A stretch of DNA of 64,000 bases from Dysgonomonas sp. 511 (GTDB lineage: Bacteria; Bacteroidota; Bacteroidia; Bacteroidales; Dysgonomonadaceae), in the NCBI RefSeq assembly GCF_010501105.1, contig NZ_QVMQ01000001.1:183012-247011 (forward strand). Reading direction: 5' to 3'. Each line of letters begins with the position of its first letter. Positions within the stretch are counted from its first letter, which is position 1. The notes below the pieces were generated by a model that was not told where the DNA came from, searched no databases, and saw nothing but the letters and a program-made list of their open reading frames with translations. Shown piece after piece: positions 17,666-26,989 of the stretch. The position numbers were made by a program, and so were the translations under genes.

Positions 17666-18319
17666 TTACACCGCCCACTCTTCCAATCTCCATGCACTAT
17701 CCCAGAACAGCCATTCCATACGCGAACACATCACATAAGCTTCGGTCATGGCTTGTCGCTGTTCTTCCGTACATTTACCCGCCAGCTCGTCACATATGGA
17801 GATAGCCAGCTTAACAGATTGTTCAAAAGCGTCTCCACCATAGGTATCTATCCAACTTTGATACCGGTTTTCTCCTTTCGTCTGGTTTGTCAATATATAA
17901 TCGCCAACCTCCTTGTAAATCCAAAAGCAGGGTAAAACCGCTGCTGCCATCACCTCAACCGGAGCGATAGCTGATTGCTTCTGCAGGAAAGAAGTATATA
18001 GTAAACAACTTGGCGACATTTCAGGTTTATCAGTCCGGGCGATTTGACTAACAAAAGTTTCGTGCAATGCTTTTTCCACAGCCATGCTATCGCCTGCGAA
18101 ATGGATAAAGGCTTCGATATGTTCCGGCTTTTTTAGCTTTGATGCAATGCTTGTCAGCACTTTCCCATATTCGGCAAGGTACAAGGCATCTTGCTGAATA
18201 TAGAATGTAAATTTTTCGCGGTCTAGCGAACCGTCCATTAATCCCTGTATAAAAGGTTGTTCCAATATCTTTCTATAAGTAGGCTCTGCTGCCAGCCATG
18301 CCTGTTCACTCCATTTCAT
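17666..18319 (-). CDS. tenA: Thiaminase II / aminopyrimidine aminohydrolase TenA
   Basis: 217-residue all-helical TenA, which salvages degraded thiamine by hydrolysing aminopyrimidine to HMP. The key residues align with Bacillus TenA: D44 in IQQDALYLAEYG, the nucleophile C131 in VLPCFWIYKEVG, and E202 in RMEWLFWDSAW. It starts 2 bases after thiE, inside the operon, and provides HMP for the adjacent ThiD. Confidence 0.95.
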   Translation of the reverse strand: MKWSEQAWLAAEPTYRKILEQPFIQGLMDGSLDREKFTFYIQQDALYLAEYGKVLTSIASKLKKPEHIEAFIHFAGDSMAVEKALHETFVSQIARTDKPEMSPSCLLYTSFLQKQSAIAPVEVMAAAVLPCFWIYKEVGDYILTNQTKGENRYQSWIDTYGGDAFEQSVKLAISICDELAGKCTEEQRQAMTEAYVMCSRMEWLFWDSAWRLEEWAV

Positions 18320-18321
18320 AT

Positions 18322-18960
18322 TTATTTCTTTTTGGTATTATCTACTATATTCTTCAACTCTCGTGCTGCTTGCTGTGGGTCGTTGGCCGACATTATTGCC
18401 GATACCACAGAAATGCCATCTGCTCCGGCTGCGATTATTGCATCTGCATTAGCTTGGTTAATACCGCCAATGCCTACCGATGGATGCCTGCTAATTCTTG
18501 CTATTTCCCTGATACCTTCCAAACCCAGGGCGGTAGCTGTATCTGTTTTTGTCAATGTGCTGAAAACGGGGGATATCCCGATATAATCGACATCTAGCTT
18601 ATTTGCATCTATCGCGTCCTGCACGTTTTCTACCGATAGTCCTATAATCTTATCTTTGCCCAACAAGCGGCGGGCTACATCGTAAGGCATATCGCTTTGC
18701 CCGATATGAAGCCCTTCGGCATCGCAAGCCAAAGCAATATCCAACCTGTCGTTTATGATAAGAGGGACATTGTAAGGTTGCAGACAAGCTTTTAGCTGCA
18801 TAGCCAGATTGTAAAATTCTAGTGTGGAAGCATCCTTTTCCCTCAGTTGAACCATCGTTACACCGCCTTTCACCGCGGCATGTACGACACCGACCAGCGG
18901 ACGCCCCAAAGCCAGCAACCTGTCTGTAACCAGATATAAGCTTAAATCTGATGATTTCAT
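18322..18960 (-). CDS. thiE: Thiamine-phosphate synthase
   Basis: 212-residue TIM-barrel enzyme that couples HMP-PP and thiazole phosphate to thiamine phosphate. VQLREKDAS and LIINDRLDIALACDAEGLHIG give the pyrophosphate and substrate sites; IGLSVEN, DYIGISPVFST, VGIGGINQANA and GADGISVVSAI are all family blocks. The start codon overlaps the last base of thiM, so translation is coupled. Confidence 0.96.
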   Translation of the reverse strand: MKSSDLSLYLVTDRLLALGRPLVGVVHAAVKGGVTMVQLREKDASTLEFYNLAMQLKACLQPYNVPLIINDRLDIALACDAEGLHIGQSDMPYDVARRLLGKDKIIGLSVENVQDAIDANKLDVDYIGISPVFSTLTKTDTATALGLEGIREIARISRHPSVGIGGINQANADAIIAAGADGISVVSAIMSANDPQQAARELKNIVDNTKKK

Positions 18961-19751
18961 TACTTGATATTATTCTTTATAGTCTCACCATTCAGGTTAT
19001 ATAATTCATCGAGGAAATTGACTTGCAAACTTCCATTACCCGACGACTTCGTGGCAGCAATCTCTCCGGCGATGCCCATCACAGCCATCCCGTGCGTTGC
19101 AGCTTGCAGCATATCGGGGTTTATGGCAGCAAAGGCGGCAACTACAGCCGTTGCAGTGCAGCCCATACCCGTAACACGCGCCATCATCGGGTTGCCATTT
19201 TCTACTGTGCTTACCCGTTCGCCGTCTGTTATGTAATCGGTTTGCCCACTGATAACAACCACCGCGCCGGTTTGTTTAGCCAGCAGTTTAGCCGAATCGA
19301 GGGCAGAGTCGGACGAATCGGTACTGTCTACACCTTTGGTCTGTACATTGCTATTGCACAGCGCTATTATCTCCGAAGCATTTCCCCTGATAATGGATGG
19401 CTTACATTCGTCTATTATTTGTGTGCAGACCCTGTTGCGATAAGGTGTTGCCCCTGCTCCTACAGGATCGAAAACGATGGGCGTGCCTTTTGCCAATGCT
19501 GTCTTTCCGGCTATCAGCATAGCTTCTACCCAAGCGGGTTCTAATGTACCGATATTGACGACAAGGGCAGAGGCTATACTTGCCATATCGGCTACCTCCT
19601 CCAGCGAGTGAGCCATTACGGGCGATGCGCCGATAGCCAGCAATCCGTTGGCTGTGTTGTTCATCACTACATAGTTGGTAATATTATGCACCAGTGGCGA
19701 TTTAGACCTTACGGCATTCAGGTCGCGAATCAAATCTTGTGTATTTATCAT
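18960..19751 (-). CDS. thiM: Hydroxyethylthiazole kinase
   Basis: 263-residue ribokinase-like kinase that phosphorylates salvaged hydroxyethylthiazole. [19 protein letters not shown] near the start, [26 protein letters not shown] and the catalytic [14 protein letters not shown] are all present. It is the first gene of the operon, directly behind the TPP riboswitch. thiC, thiG and thiS are not in this window, so as seen here the operon is a salvage route. Confidence 0.96.
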   Translation of the reverse strand: MINTQDLIRDLNAVRSKSPLVHNITNYVVMNNTANGLLAIGASPVMAHSLEEVADMASIASALVVNIGTLEPAWVEAMLIAGKTALAKGTPIVFDPVGAGATPYRNRVCTQIIDECKPSIIRGNASEIIALCNSNVQTKGVDSTDSSDSALDSAKLLAKQTGAVVVISGQTDYITDGERVSTVENGNPMMARVTGMGCTATAVVAAFAAINPDMLQAATHGMAVMGIAGEIAATKSSGNGSLQVNFLDELYNLNGETIKNNIK

Positions 19752-19777
19752 TATTGAGTTTTTAGTTAATAGTTTAC

Positions 19778-19811
19778 AAAAAAAAGCCGCTTCGCAGGAT
19801 ACGAAACGGCT
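19778..19811 (-). terminator. Riboswitch-controlled intrinsic terminator
   Basis: On the minus strand AGCCGTTTCG and CGAAGCGGCT pair (one G-U) around a short loop, followed by eight T, 27 bases before thiM. Its left arm contains CCGTTTC, which is complementary to GAAACGG in the aptamer tail (19855-19861), so the aptamer strand can act as an antiterminator. Confidence 0.88.
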
Positions 19812-19849
19812 GATATTAATATAATGTTTAAAACTTATATTCCTCTAAA

Positions 19850-19935
19850 AGCTACCGTTTCCCTACGATGTCAATTACAACATATCAGGTTCAAGGGTTT
19901 AATCTCAGCCCTCCATTCAGAAGGACACCCCTAAC
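19850..19935 (-). promoter_or_regulatory. TPP riboswitch (THI box)
   Basis: The minus strand carries the thi-box landmarks in order: GGGGTGTCC, GGGCTGAGAT, ACCCTTGAACCTGAT and CGTAGGGAAACGG. This is the TPP aptamer. It lies immediately upstream of an intrinsic terminator and thiM, giving transcriptional control of thiM-thiE-tenA-thiD by thiamine pyrophosphate. Confidence 0.95.
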
Positions 19936-20035
19936 GAGCGATGCAAACTTACGAAAATTATTCTAATCGAGGAGTTTTATTTCTCAGAAATTTTGATGTG
20001 TTTGTCCTATCAGAAATTAGAGTTTCTTCCTTTTT

Positions 20036-20767
20036 CTATTCTTTATTTGCAACCAACACCGGCTTTATCTTTATTTGCAATACATGCACAAAGGGCAACC
20101 GGGATATGGGATTTAGGTTTGCTTCGGTAATTCTGAACAAGTAATATACATTGTTCATTTTATCTTCTACAAAATGGATCACCCTGTTGTCTACGGCAAA
20201 CACATCGCTTTTAGAGCTTTCGGTAGAACAATAAACAGGTTCGGAATTATCATTTTCCTGTATTTGATAGATAGTACCTCTTGCCGAGTCCGTCACCTTC
20301 AGATAATAGGGGCATCCCTTCAGATAGTTCCCTTGCTTTGTCCATCCCGACGCCTGTTTTTCCCATTTTACTAAAGCATAGTCGCTCGATTCGGCCACAG
20401 CCTGGTCGATGGTATTGAAAAGCCCTGTCCCATCCAGCGACAATACAGCAAACCGGCCTACGGTATTGTTTTCTGATTTTAGATTAATAAATTGTTTCTG
20501 GGAATCTACATAGGGTGTTAACAATCTGGTGCTATCCACTATATTTGTGTCGGCGAGTGAAGCCGAACCAACCGCCTTCTTGTCGTATGTCAGAAATGCG
20601 AAATAAGAAATAACGGCAACCACAATCTCTATTATAAGCGCCAGAAACAATTTCTTTTTATACCATTCCGATATCTTTATCCAATCGGGAATACTCAATA
20701 CAGCGAGGGCTGCGGTCAATCCAAAGACGACTAATATTGTGTATTTTAAAACCTCTTCAAAAACCAT
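20036..20767 (-). CDS. Unknown protein with two N-terminal membrane helices
   Basis: 243-residue protein I do not recognise. Two membrane segments (residues 9-27, TILVVFGLTAALAVLSI; and 40-60, FLALIIEIVVAVISYFAFL) lead to a soluble C-terminal domain with beta-rich sequence (TVGRFAVLSLDGTGLF, YYLKVTDSARGTIYQIQ, YYLFRITEANLNP). There are no catalytic motifs. It is divergent from clpB and stands alone; the thiamine operon begins on the same strand after the riboswitch. Confidence 0.65.
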   Translation of the reverse strand: MVFEEVLKYTILVVFGLTAALAVLSIPDWIKISEWYKKKLFLALIIEIVVAVISYFAFLTYDKKAVGSASLADTNIVDSTRLLTPYVDSQKQFINLKSENNTVGRFAVLSLDGTGLFNTIDQAVAESSDYALVKWEKQASGWTKQGNYLKGCPYYLKVTDSARGTIYQIQENDNSEPVYCSTESSKSDVFAVDNRVIHFVEDKMNNVYYLFRITEANLNPISRLPFVHVLQIKIKPVLVANKE

Positions 20768-20866
20768 AGCATGAAATAGATTTACAGGTTAACGATACAT
20801 TTGACTTCCACACCTACAATATTAATAAATTTTACTTAAATAGCCTACAATTATCATAATGTAAAT

Positions 20867-20974
20867 CAGGGCAAAATTATCATTCGCCCGCAGATTTTCC
20901 CTATTCCGGGCGAATGATAATTCGCCCCTACAGTAGTCAAAACTGGAATATCATTTTTTCATGCGTTTGCCCTG
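20867..20974. mobile_element. MITE-like palindromic element, copy 2, with 10-bp target duplication
   Basis: A 108-bp copy bounded by CAGGGC and GCCCTG. TAATGTAAAT flanks it on both sides (20857-20866 and 20975-20984), a perfect 10-bp target duplication. The right half matches copy 3; the left half has lost about 45 bp, joining CAGGGCAAA directly to ATTATCATTCGCCC. The central arm GGGCGAATGATAATTCGCCC is at 20908-20927. The 20768-21229 gap holds no gene; it has this element and the hairpin at 21157. Confidence 0.85.
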
Positions 20975-21156
20975 TAATGTAAATCAATTTCTTTTGCCAA
21001 AACTGTCATTTTGGCAAATGGATCTCTTTGGCAAATATTTTGAACGAATTTTATTAATGAATTGTTATTGATAAAGAAAGGATTAAAGAGCTGAAATAAA
21101 ATCGGATTACTTTATCTATAAGATTTGATGTGCCGGTATGCCAATGCGAAGAGGGA

Positions 21157-21200
21157 GAAAAAGTAACGATTGAAAATGGAGTAATAGATGTTACTTTTTC
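21157..21200. repeat. GTTACTTTTT inverted repeat, copy 2
   Basis: GAAAAAGTAAC (21157-21167) and GTTACTTTTTC (21190-21200) are perfect 11-bp complements, 30 bases upstream of clpB. Confidence 0.7.
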
Positions 21201-21229
21201 AACAGTAAAACATTATAAATAAACAACAT

Positions 21230-23818
21230 ATGAATTTCAATAATTTCACAATCAAATCTCAGGAAGCCATACAAAAAGCCGTTGAGATAACAAGAGAGAA
21301 AGGACAACAATCCATAGAGCCTGCACACCTGTTATTGGGAGTGATAATGACCGGGGAAAATATTGTCAATTTCCTTTTTCAGAAATTGGGTGCCAATCCG
21401 GGGCATATCACCTCCCTACTCAGCAAAGAGACTGATTCATTCCCCAAAGTTTCGGGTGGAGAGCCATACCTCAGCCGCGAAAGCAATTCGGCTTTGGACA
21501 AGGCTGCCGATTATGCAAAGAAGATGGGTGACCAGTTTGTTTCCATCGAACACCTGCTGCTCGGTATATTATCAGGTAAAAGTTCGGCTGCACAAATGCT
21601 GAAAGACGCAGGCATATCGGAGAAAGACCTACAATCAGCTATCGGCGAACTGCGACAAGGCAGCAACGTAACCAGCCAATCGACAGAAGATACTTACCAA
21701 TCGTTGGAAAAATATGCCATCAACCTGACGCAGAGGGCACGCGACGGCAAACTCGACCCCGTGATTGGACGCGACGATGAGATACGCCGTGTATTGCAAA
21801 TACTGAGTCGCCGCACCAAAAACAATCCGATACTGATAGGCGAACCGGGTACAGGTAAGACCGCTATTGCCGAAGGGTTGGCTCACCGTATCGTTCGCGG
21901 CGATGTTCCCGAAAACCTGAAAAGCAAGCAAATATACTCGCTCGACATGGGTGCTTTGATTGCCGGGGCAAAATATAAAGGAGAATTTGAAGAACGGCTG
22001 AAATCGGTAGTCAACGAGGTTACGAAATCGGAAGGCGAGATCATCTTGTTTATCGACGAAATACACACCCTTGTGGGAGCAGGAAAAAGCGAAGGTGCGA
22101 TGGATGCCGCCAATATACTGAAACCGGCTTTGGCACGGGGCGAACTGCGTTCTATCGGCGCAACCACATTAGACGAGTATCAGAAATACTTTGAAAAGGA
22201 CAAAGCCCTCGAACGCCGTTTCCAAACCGTAATGGTAGACGAGCCAAGCGAAATGGACGCTATATCCATCTTGCGCGGATTGAAAGAGAAGTATGAAAAC
22301 CATCACAAGGTGCGTATCAAAGATGAGGCGATTATCGCTGCTGTACAGCTATCGAGCCGCTATATTACCGACCGCTTCCTTCCCGACAAGGCTATCGACC
22401 TGATGGACGAGGCTGCCGCGAAACTCAGGATGGAAGTGGACTCTGTACCAATGGAACTGGATGAGAAAAGCCGCCGTATAAAACAGCTCGAAATAGAAAG
22501 GGAAGCTATACGCCGCGAAAACGACAAGGCGAAGGAGGAAGACCTGTCGAAACAGATAAGCGCACTGAAAGAAGAAGAAAAAGACCTGCAAGCCAAATGG
22601 CAAGCCGAGAAAGATGTCATCAATAAGATACAACAAAACAAGATAGATATAGAAAATGCCAAGTTTGAAGCAGATAAGGCCGAACGCGAAGGCGATTATG
22701 GAAAGGTTGCCGAACTGCGGTATGGCAAACTGAAAGAACTGGAAGACGGCATAGAAAAACTACAAGTACAGCTTCGCGAAATGCAGGGCAGCCAGGCAAT
22801 GGTGAAAGAAGAGGTAGACTCGTTCGATATAGCCGATGTGGTTTCCCGCTGGACAGGCATACCTGTAAATAAGATGCTGCAAAGCGAACGCGACAAGTTG
22901 CTCAATCTGGAAGATGAATTGCACAGGCGGGTAGTTGGGCAGGATGAGGCGATTGCTGCCGTATCGAATGCCATACGCCGCAGCCGTGCCGGATTGCAAG
23001 ACCCGAAACGCCCTATCGGCTCATTCATCTTTTTAGGAACAACAGGGGTTGGCAAAACCGAACTGGCAAAGGCGCTTGCCGAGTTTCTCTTCGACGACGA
23101 GAATATGATGACGCGTATAGACATGAGCGAATATCAGGAAAAATTCAGTGCGACCCGCCTTGTTGGAGCACCTCCGGGATATGTTGGTTATGATGAAGGC
23201 GGACAATTGACCGAAGCCATCAGGCGGAAGCCTTATTCTGTTGTCTTATTCGATGAGATAGAAAAGGCTCACCCCGATGTATTCAATATCCTGCTGCAAG
23301 TGCTGGATGACGGGCGTCTGACCGACAATAAAGGGCGTGTGGTAAACTTTAAGAACACCATCATCATTATGACATCGAATATGGGTTCGGGGCTTATACG
23401 CCAGAACTTTATGGGCATCACCCCTAAAAACCGGGACGAGGTGGTTGAGAAAACGAAGAACGAGGTGTTGGATATGCTGAAAGTCAATATCCGCCCTGAG
23501 TTTTTGAACCGTATCGACGAGATCATTATGTTCGAACCACTCAATGTAAAAGAGATAGAACAAGTGGTACGGATACAACTGGACGGCGTTGTGAAGATGC
23601 TCCAAAAGAACGGCGTACAGCTAGAATTTACAGACGAAGCTATTGCCTGGATTGCCCAGATGGGATTCGACCCTGAGTTTGGGGCTCGTCCTGTGAAACG
23701 GGTAATTCAGCGAATGGTACTCGATACGCTGTCGAAACAATTGTTGGCTGGAACGATAAATAAGTCAACTCCGATTATTATTGATATGAAAGACGGGGAG
23801 CTGAGTTTCGGGAATTAA
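21230..23818 (+). CDS. clpB: ATP-dependent disaggregase ClpB
   Basis: 862-residue Hsp100 chaperone that extracts proteins from aggregates with DnaK. An N-domain with two Clp repeats (residues 1-150) is followed by AAA1 with Walker [10 protein letters not shown] and Walker [13 protein letters not shown] coiled-coil middle domain (about 400-530, [20 protein letters not shown]) marks ClpB rather than ClpA or ClpC. AAA2 has Walker [10 protein letters not shown], Walker [14 protein letters not shown] and the pore loop YVGYDEGG. The length is normal. I see no clear CIRCE or sigma-32-type site upstream, but the GTTACTTTTT hairpin is directly before it. Confidence 0.98.
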   Translation: MNFNNFTIKSQEAIQKAVEITREKGQQSIEPAHLLLGVIMTGENIVNFLFQKLGANPGHITSLLSKETDSFPKVSGGEPYLSRESNSALDKAADYAKKMGDQFVSIEHLLLGILSGKSSAAQMLKDAGISEKDLQSAIGELRQGSNVTSQSTEDTYQSLEKYAINLTQRARDGKLDPVIGRDDEIRRVLQILSRRTKNNPILIGEPGTGKTAIAEGLAHRIVRGDVPENLKSKQIYSLDMGALIAGAKYKGEFEERLKSVVNEVTKSEGEIILFIDEIHTLVGAGKSEGAMDAANILKPALARGELRSIGATTLDEYQKYFEKDKALERRFQTVMVDEPSEMDAISILRGLKEKYENHHKVRIKDEAIIAAVQLSSRYITDRFLPDKAIDLMDEAAAKLRMEVDSVPMELDEKSRRIKQLEIEREAIRRENDKAKEEDLSKQISALKEEEKDLQAKWQAEKDVINKIQQNKIDIENAKFEADKAEREGDYGKVAELRYGKLKELEDGIEKLQVQLREMQGSQAMVKEEVDSFDIADVVSRWTGIPVNKMLQSERDKLLNLEDELHRRVVGQDEAIAAVSNAIRRSRAGLQDPKRPIGSFIFLGTTGVGKTELAKALAEFLFDDENMMTRIDMSEYQEKFSATRLVGAPPGYVGYDEGGQLTEAIRRKPYSVVLFDEIEKAHPDVFNILLQVLDDGRLTDNKGRVVNFKNTIIIMTSNMGSGLIRQNFMGITPKNRDEVVEKTKNEVLDMLKVNIRPEFLNRIDEIIMFEPLNVKEIEQVVRIQLDGVVKMLQKNGVQLEFTDEAIAWIAQMGFDPEFGARPVKRVIQRMVLDTLSKQLLAGTINKSTPIIIDMKDGELSFGN

Positions 23819-24033
23819 CAGGTTTTGCACTTTTCTATGCCAGCACCATTAACTTTGCGTGTGGGGTATCCAGCCACCGAAAACGGCGTAGGATGAAAAA
23901 GAACATTTTATAGTTAGAGCCTATTTACAGCAATTTGCTATGTGCAATTAGCATTATTGGAGATATAATTGAATTTGACTACTTTTTCTATTATTTGTAA
24001 AAGATTGCTTCCTGCTTTTCAAATAAAAAATAG

Positions 24034-24041
24034 TACTTTTG
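24034..24041 (+). promoter_or_regulatory. -7 promoter element of aroQ
   Basis: TACTTTTG matches TAnnTTTG, 48 bases before the aroQ ATG. The gap 23819-24033 holds no gene; TAACTTTG near 23850 is another possible -7 box. Confidence 0.6.
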
Positions 24042-24088
24042 CACTCTAAACGGATAAAATCAATTTTAGCAGTAATTTGCTGATAAAT

Positions 24089-24520
24089 ATGAAAATTCAG
24101 ATCATAAACGGGCCAAATTTGAATCTACTGGGGAAGCGTGAGCCGGACATCTATGGCAACTCTTCGTTCGAGTCTTATTTTGCCCATCTTCAGCAAGAGT
24201 ATCCCGAGTGCGAATTGTCATATTTCCAGTCGAACCACGAAGGAGCGATAATAGACAAATTGCACGAAGTTGGTTTTTATACCGATGGTGTCGTGCTGAA
24301 TGCAGGCGCATACACACACACATCGATTGCTATCCACGATGCGATAAAAGCTATTACAACACCGGTTCTCGAAGTCCATATATCCAATATACATGCACGC
24401 GAAGAATTTAGGCATAAGTCGATAATCGCCCCGGCTTGTCAGGGCTCGATGGTCGGATTGGGGTTGTTGGGATATGATCTGGCGATAGACTTTTTTGTGA
24501 AAAGATTGAAAACAAAGTAA
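24089..24520 (+). CDS. aroQ: 3-dehydroquinate dehydratase, type II
   Basis: 143-residue type II dehydroquinase, third step of the shikimate pathway. IQIINGPNLNLLGKREPDIYG is the N-terminal signature, where the catalytic Tyr is in DIYG; SNHEGAIIDKLHE, NAGAYTHTSIAIHDAI and EVHISNIHAREEFRHKS follow. I place the start at the ATG 24089; a TTG four codons upstream is also in frame. A terminator hairpin follows at 24528. Confidence 0.96.
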   Translation: MKIQIINGPNLNLLGKREPDIYGNSSFESYFAHLQQEYPECELSYFQSNHEGAIIDKLHEVGFYTDGVVLNAGAYTHTSIAIHDAIKAITTPVLEVHISNIHAREEFRHKSIIAPACQGSMVGLGLLGYDLAIDFFVKRLKTK

Positions 24521-24527
24521 AAAAACG

Positions 24528-24587
24528 AAAACAGGAGGTTGCGATTATATCGCATATAAATATAAACCTGCTAACTTGCTGTTTTTT
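24528..24587 (+). terminator. Terminator after aroQ
   Basis: AAAACAG...CTGTTTT, GGTT...AACC and the inner GCGAT-TAT-ATCGC form a branched or bulged stem, ending in six T. Confidence 0.55.
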
Positions 24588-24634
24588 AACCGAAATAATT
24601 AGAAAGAACTATTATATTAAATAAATTTCCATTT

Positions 24635-26101
24635 ATGACTCAGAAAAAGACGAAAATTGTAGCTACAATTTCAGATTTGCGATGTGATGTTGATTTCCTG
24701 CGTTCCCTTTACAACGAAGGAATTAATGTAGTAAGAATGAACTCGGCTCACATGACCGAAGAAGGCTTTGTTCAGGTAATGACAAACGTACGCGCCGTAT
24801 CTCCTCATATCGGTATTATGATGGATACAAAAGGTCCTGAAATCCGTACTACCAAAACAGCTACAGATGCAAAGATAGCTGTTAAGACAGGAGATAAAAT
24901 CAAGGTTGTGGGAGATTTAGATTTTCTTTCTACTCAGGAGCAAATAGGTGTATCTTACCCAAGCATCGTTGCAGATGTGCCCGTAGGCAGCATGTTGTTG
25001 ATCGATGATGGCGAAACTGCATTGAAAGTTGTAGACAAGACTGCTGAGTACCTTCTTTGCGAGGTTCAAAACGATGGAACAATCGGAAGCCGCAAGAGTG
25101 TGAATATTCCGGGCGTAAGCGTAAACCTGCCTTCTATCACAGCTAAAGATAAAAGAAGCATCGAAATCGCTATCGCGAACAAGGCTGACTTCATTGCCCA
25201 CTCTTTTGTGCGCCACAAACAAGACGTACTCGATGTGCAAAAAATCCTTGACGAGCACAACAGCCCTATCAAGATTATCGCTAAGATCGAAAATCAGGAA
25301 GGCGTTGACAATATAGACGAAATCTTCGAAACAGCTTATGGCGTGATGGTTGCCCGTGGCGACTTGGGTATCGAAGTACCACAAGAAAACATTCCTGCTA
25401 TCCAACGCTTGCTTATCCGTAAAGCTGTAGAATATAAGAAACCTGTTATCGTTGCAACCCAAATGTTGCACACAATGATAGAAAACCCACGCCCTACCCG
25501 CGCTGAGGTTACCGATATTGCTAATGCAGTATATTATGGTACTGACGCTGTGATGTTGAGCGGTGAGACTGCTTATGGTAAATACCCAGTAGAGGCTGTT
25601 CGCGCAATGGCTCAAATCTGTGCTACTACAGAGCAATCTAAACTAGACGAAAAAGCTATTCCTGTTCCATTCAAAGATTCGGAATACGACACCACCTCTT
25701 TCCTTGCAAAACAAGCTGTAAAAGCAGCTACCCAATTGGGAATCTCTGGTATTATTACCGATAGCTACACCGGACGTACAGCACGCACTATTGCTGCTTT
25801 CCGCAGTAAATGCCCTGTATATGCTATGTGTTGCAGCGAAGAAGTTGCCCGTCAGCTTTCTGTATGTTACGGCGTAGAAGCTACATATCAGGAATCTACA
25901 GGTTACACTACTCACAAACACAAAGAGTATTTCCTTAAGGCATTGAACGGATTGCTCGACAGAGGTCTGATAAAGAAAGAAGATCAGGTTGCTTACCTTA
26001 GCGGATCATTCGGCGAAGGAAAAGGAACATCATTCCTCGAAATCAATCAAGTGGGCCGTGTAGTAGATGCTTCAGATGCATTTGAAGTTCCGGTAGACTA
26101 A
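24635..26101 (+). CDS. pyk: Pyruvate kinase
   Basis: 488-residue pyruvate kinase, PEP plus ADP to pyruvate plus ATP. The N-terminal TKIVATISDLRCDVDFLRSL is slightly shifted from the common IGP form. RMNSAHMTEEGF, MDTKGPEIRT, IIAKIENQEGVDNIDEI (active-site Lys and Glu), MVARGDLGIEVPQE and MLSGETAYGKYPVEAV are all in place. The C-terminal domain ends with a redox-like SGSFGEGKGTSFLEI. Codon use is strongly optimised, as for rpsA, fitting high expression. A strong terminator follows. Confidence 0.97.
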   Translation: MTQKKTKIVATISDLRCDVDFLRSLYNEGINVVRMNSAHMTEEGFVQVMTNVRAVSPHIGIMMDTKGPEIRTTKTATDAKIAVKTGDKIKVVGDLDFLSTQEQIGVSYPSIVADVPVGSMLLIDDGETALKVVDKTAEYLLCEVQNDGTIGSRKSVNIPGVSVNLPSITAKDKRSIEIAIANKADFIAHSFVRHKQDVLDVQKILDEHNSPIKIIAKIENQEGVDNIDEIFETAYGVMVARGDLGIEVPQENIPAIQRLLIRKAVEYKKPVIVATQMLHTMIENPRPTRAEVTDIANAVYYGTDAVMLSGETAYGKYPVEAVRAMAQICATTEQSKLDEKAIPVPFKDSEYDTTSFLAKQAVKAATQLGISGIITDSYTGRTARTIAAFRSKCPVYAMCCSEEVARQLSVCYGVEATYQESTGYTTHKHKEYFLKALNGLLDRGLIKKEDQVAYLSGSFGEGKGTSFLEINQVGRVVDASDAFEVPVD

Positions 26102-26134
26102 TTTCAGTTTTAAGGAATAAGACATAATTACTTT

Positions 26135-26180
26135 AGCAAAACTACAGCATGGATAATAGGATGTTGTAGTTTTGCTTTTT
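26135..26180 (+). terminator. Intrinsic terminator after pyk
   Basis: AGCAAAACTACA and TGTAGTTTTGCT form a perfect 12-bp stem followed by a T run. Confidence 0.9.
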
Positions 26181-26206
26181 TCGCATATACACTTTTTACA
26201 CAACAA

Positions 26207-26923
26207 ATGGAAAATACTCAAACAAAAATCGGACAAGAAGGGGATACTATGAATTTCTCATATGCCACAAGGGCAATGAATATAAATCCAGACACAGAAC
26301 AAATAGAAAAATACGATGAATATCCAACCAAAGGCTCCCCATTGCAATATACATTCATCTTTCTCACTGTGCTTATATTGGGTGGGGCAATATATCTTTT
26401 CGTCACCGGGCATTGGATATTGGGAATAGTAGGTGTATTGGCTACTCTCATCTTTACATTCCTGTCTTATGCCTTCAATAGCTCTCTGAGAAGAGAAGTT
26501 GCTTATAAAGACGGACTACTTATTCCGGCAATTATAACCTCTGTCAGCCCTCTCGAAATACTGGCTTTGGCAGATGTATCGGTCATCGAAACATCAGAAC
26601 CTATATATGGGGTTCGCAAGATGAAGGTAAATAACCTTCCAAATCAAGAAATAGTAAAAGGCGAGAAAGTGCCTTGTGCGGCTCTTTTCGGAGCAGGACA
26701 CAAGGGATACCGCCGGATGTTCGAGCCTCGTCCTATATGCTGGGGGTATAGTGATAAAGATTTAATAGCGCAAGCCACTCAGGCAATAACCGAAGACAAA
26801 CCCGAGGGCAACTTTGATGACGAATGGGCTATGCTTAGCGCAATTGAAGCCAAATATGTTGATATAATAAAAGATGAAGATCTGACATTTTTCGATAAAG
26901 ATTTGAATCTGAAAGAGATTTAA
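26207..26923 (+). CDS. DUF3239-like membrane protein
   Basis: 238-residue protein. A soluble N-terminus of 40 residues precedes two adjacent membrane helices (YTFIFLTVLILGGAIYLFV and WILGIVGVLATLIFTFLSYAF). A C-terminal soluble domain has VAYKDGLLIPAIITSVSPLEILALADVS and VPCAALFGAGHKGYRR. This resembles DUF3239; I recall the family only loosely. The function is unknown. It stands alone between terminators. Confidence 0.6.
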   Translation: MENTQTKIGQEGDTMNFSYATRAMNINPDTEQIEKYDEYPTKGSPLQYTFIFLTVLILGGAIYLFVTGHWILGIVGVLATLIFTFLSYAFNSSLRREVAYKDGLLIPAIITSVSPLEILALADVSVIETSEPIYGVRKMKVNNLPNQEIVKGEKVPCAALFGAGHKGYRRMFEPRPICWGYSDKDLIAQATQAITEDKPEGNFDDEWAMLSAIEAKYVDIIKDEDLTFFDKDLNLKEI

Positions 26924-26943
26924 ATCCCACTCCTACTTATATT

Positions 26944-26980
26944 TAGAGCCTGTTAAATATAGTATTTACACAGGCTCTTA
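26944..26980. terminator. Convergent terminator hairpin of the AGAGCCTGTT type
   Basis: TAGAGCCTGT and ACAGGCTCTTA form the outer stem with AT-rich inner pairs. It lies between the DUF3239-like gene (+) and rluF (-) and shares its arm with the hairpin at 9781. Confidence 0.7.
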
Positions 26981-26989
26981 AACTAATTA

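Noticed and set aside
21883..23605. Long minus-strand frames opposite clpB
   Set aside because: The plus strand is an unmistakable full-length ClpB; antisense frames are by-products of codon bias.
23819..24033. Possible small RNA between clpB and aroQ
   Set aside because: A TAnnTTTG box near 23850 exists, but I see no conserved fold or terminator that would support an RNA gene.
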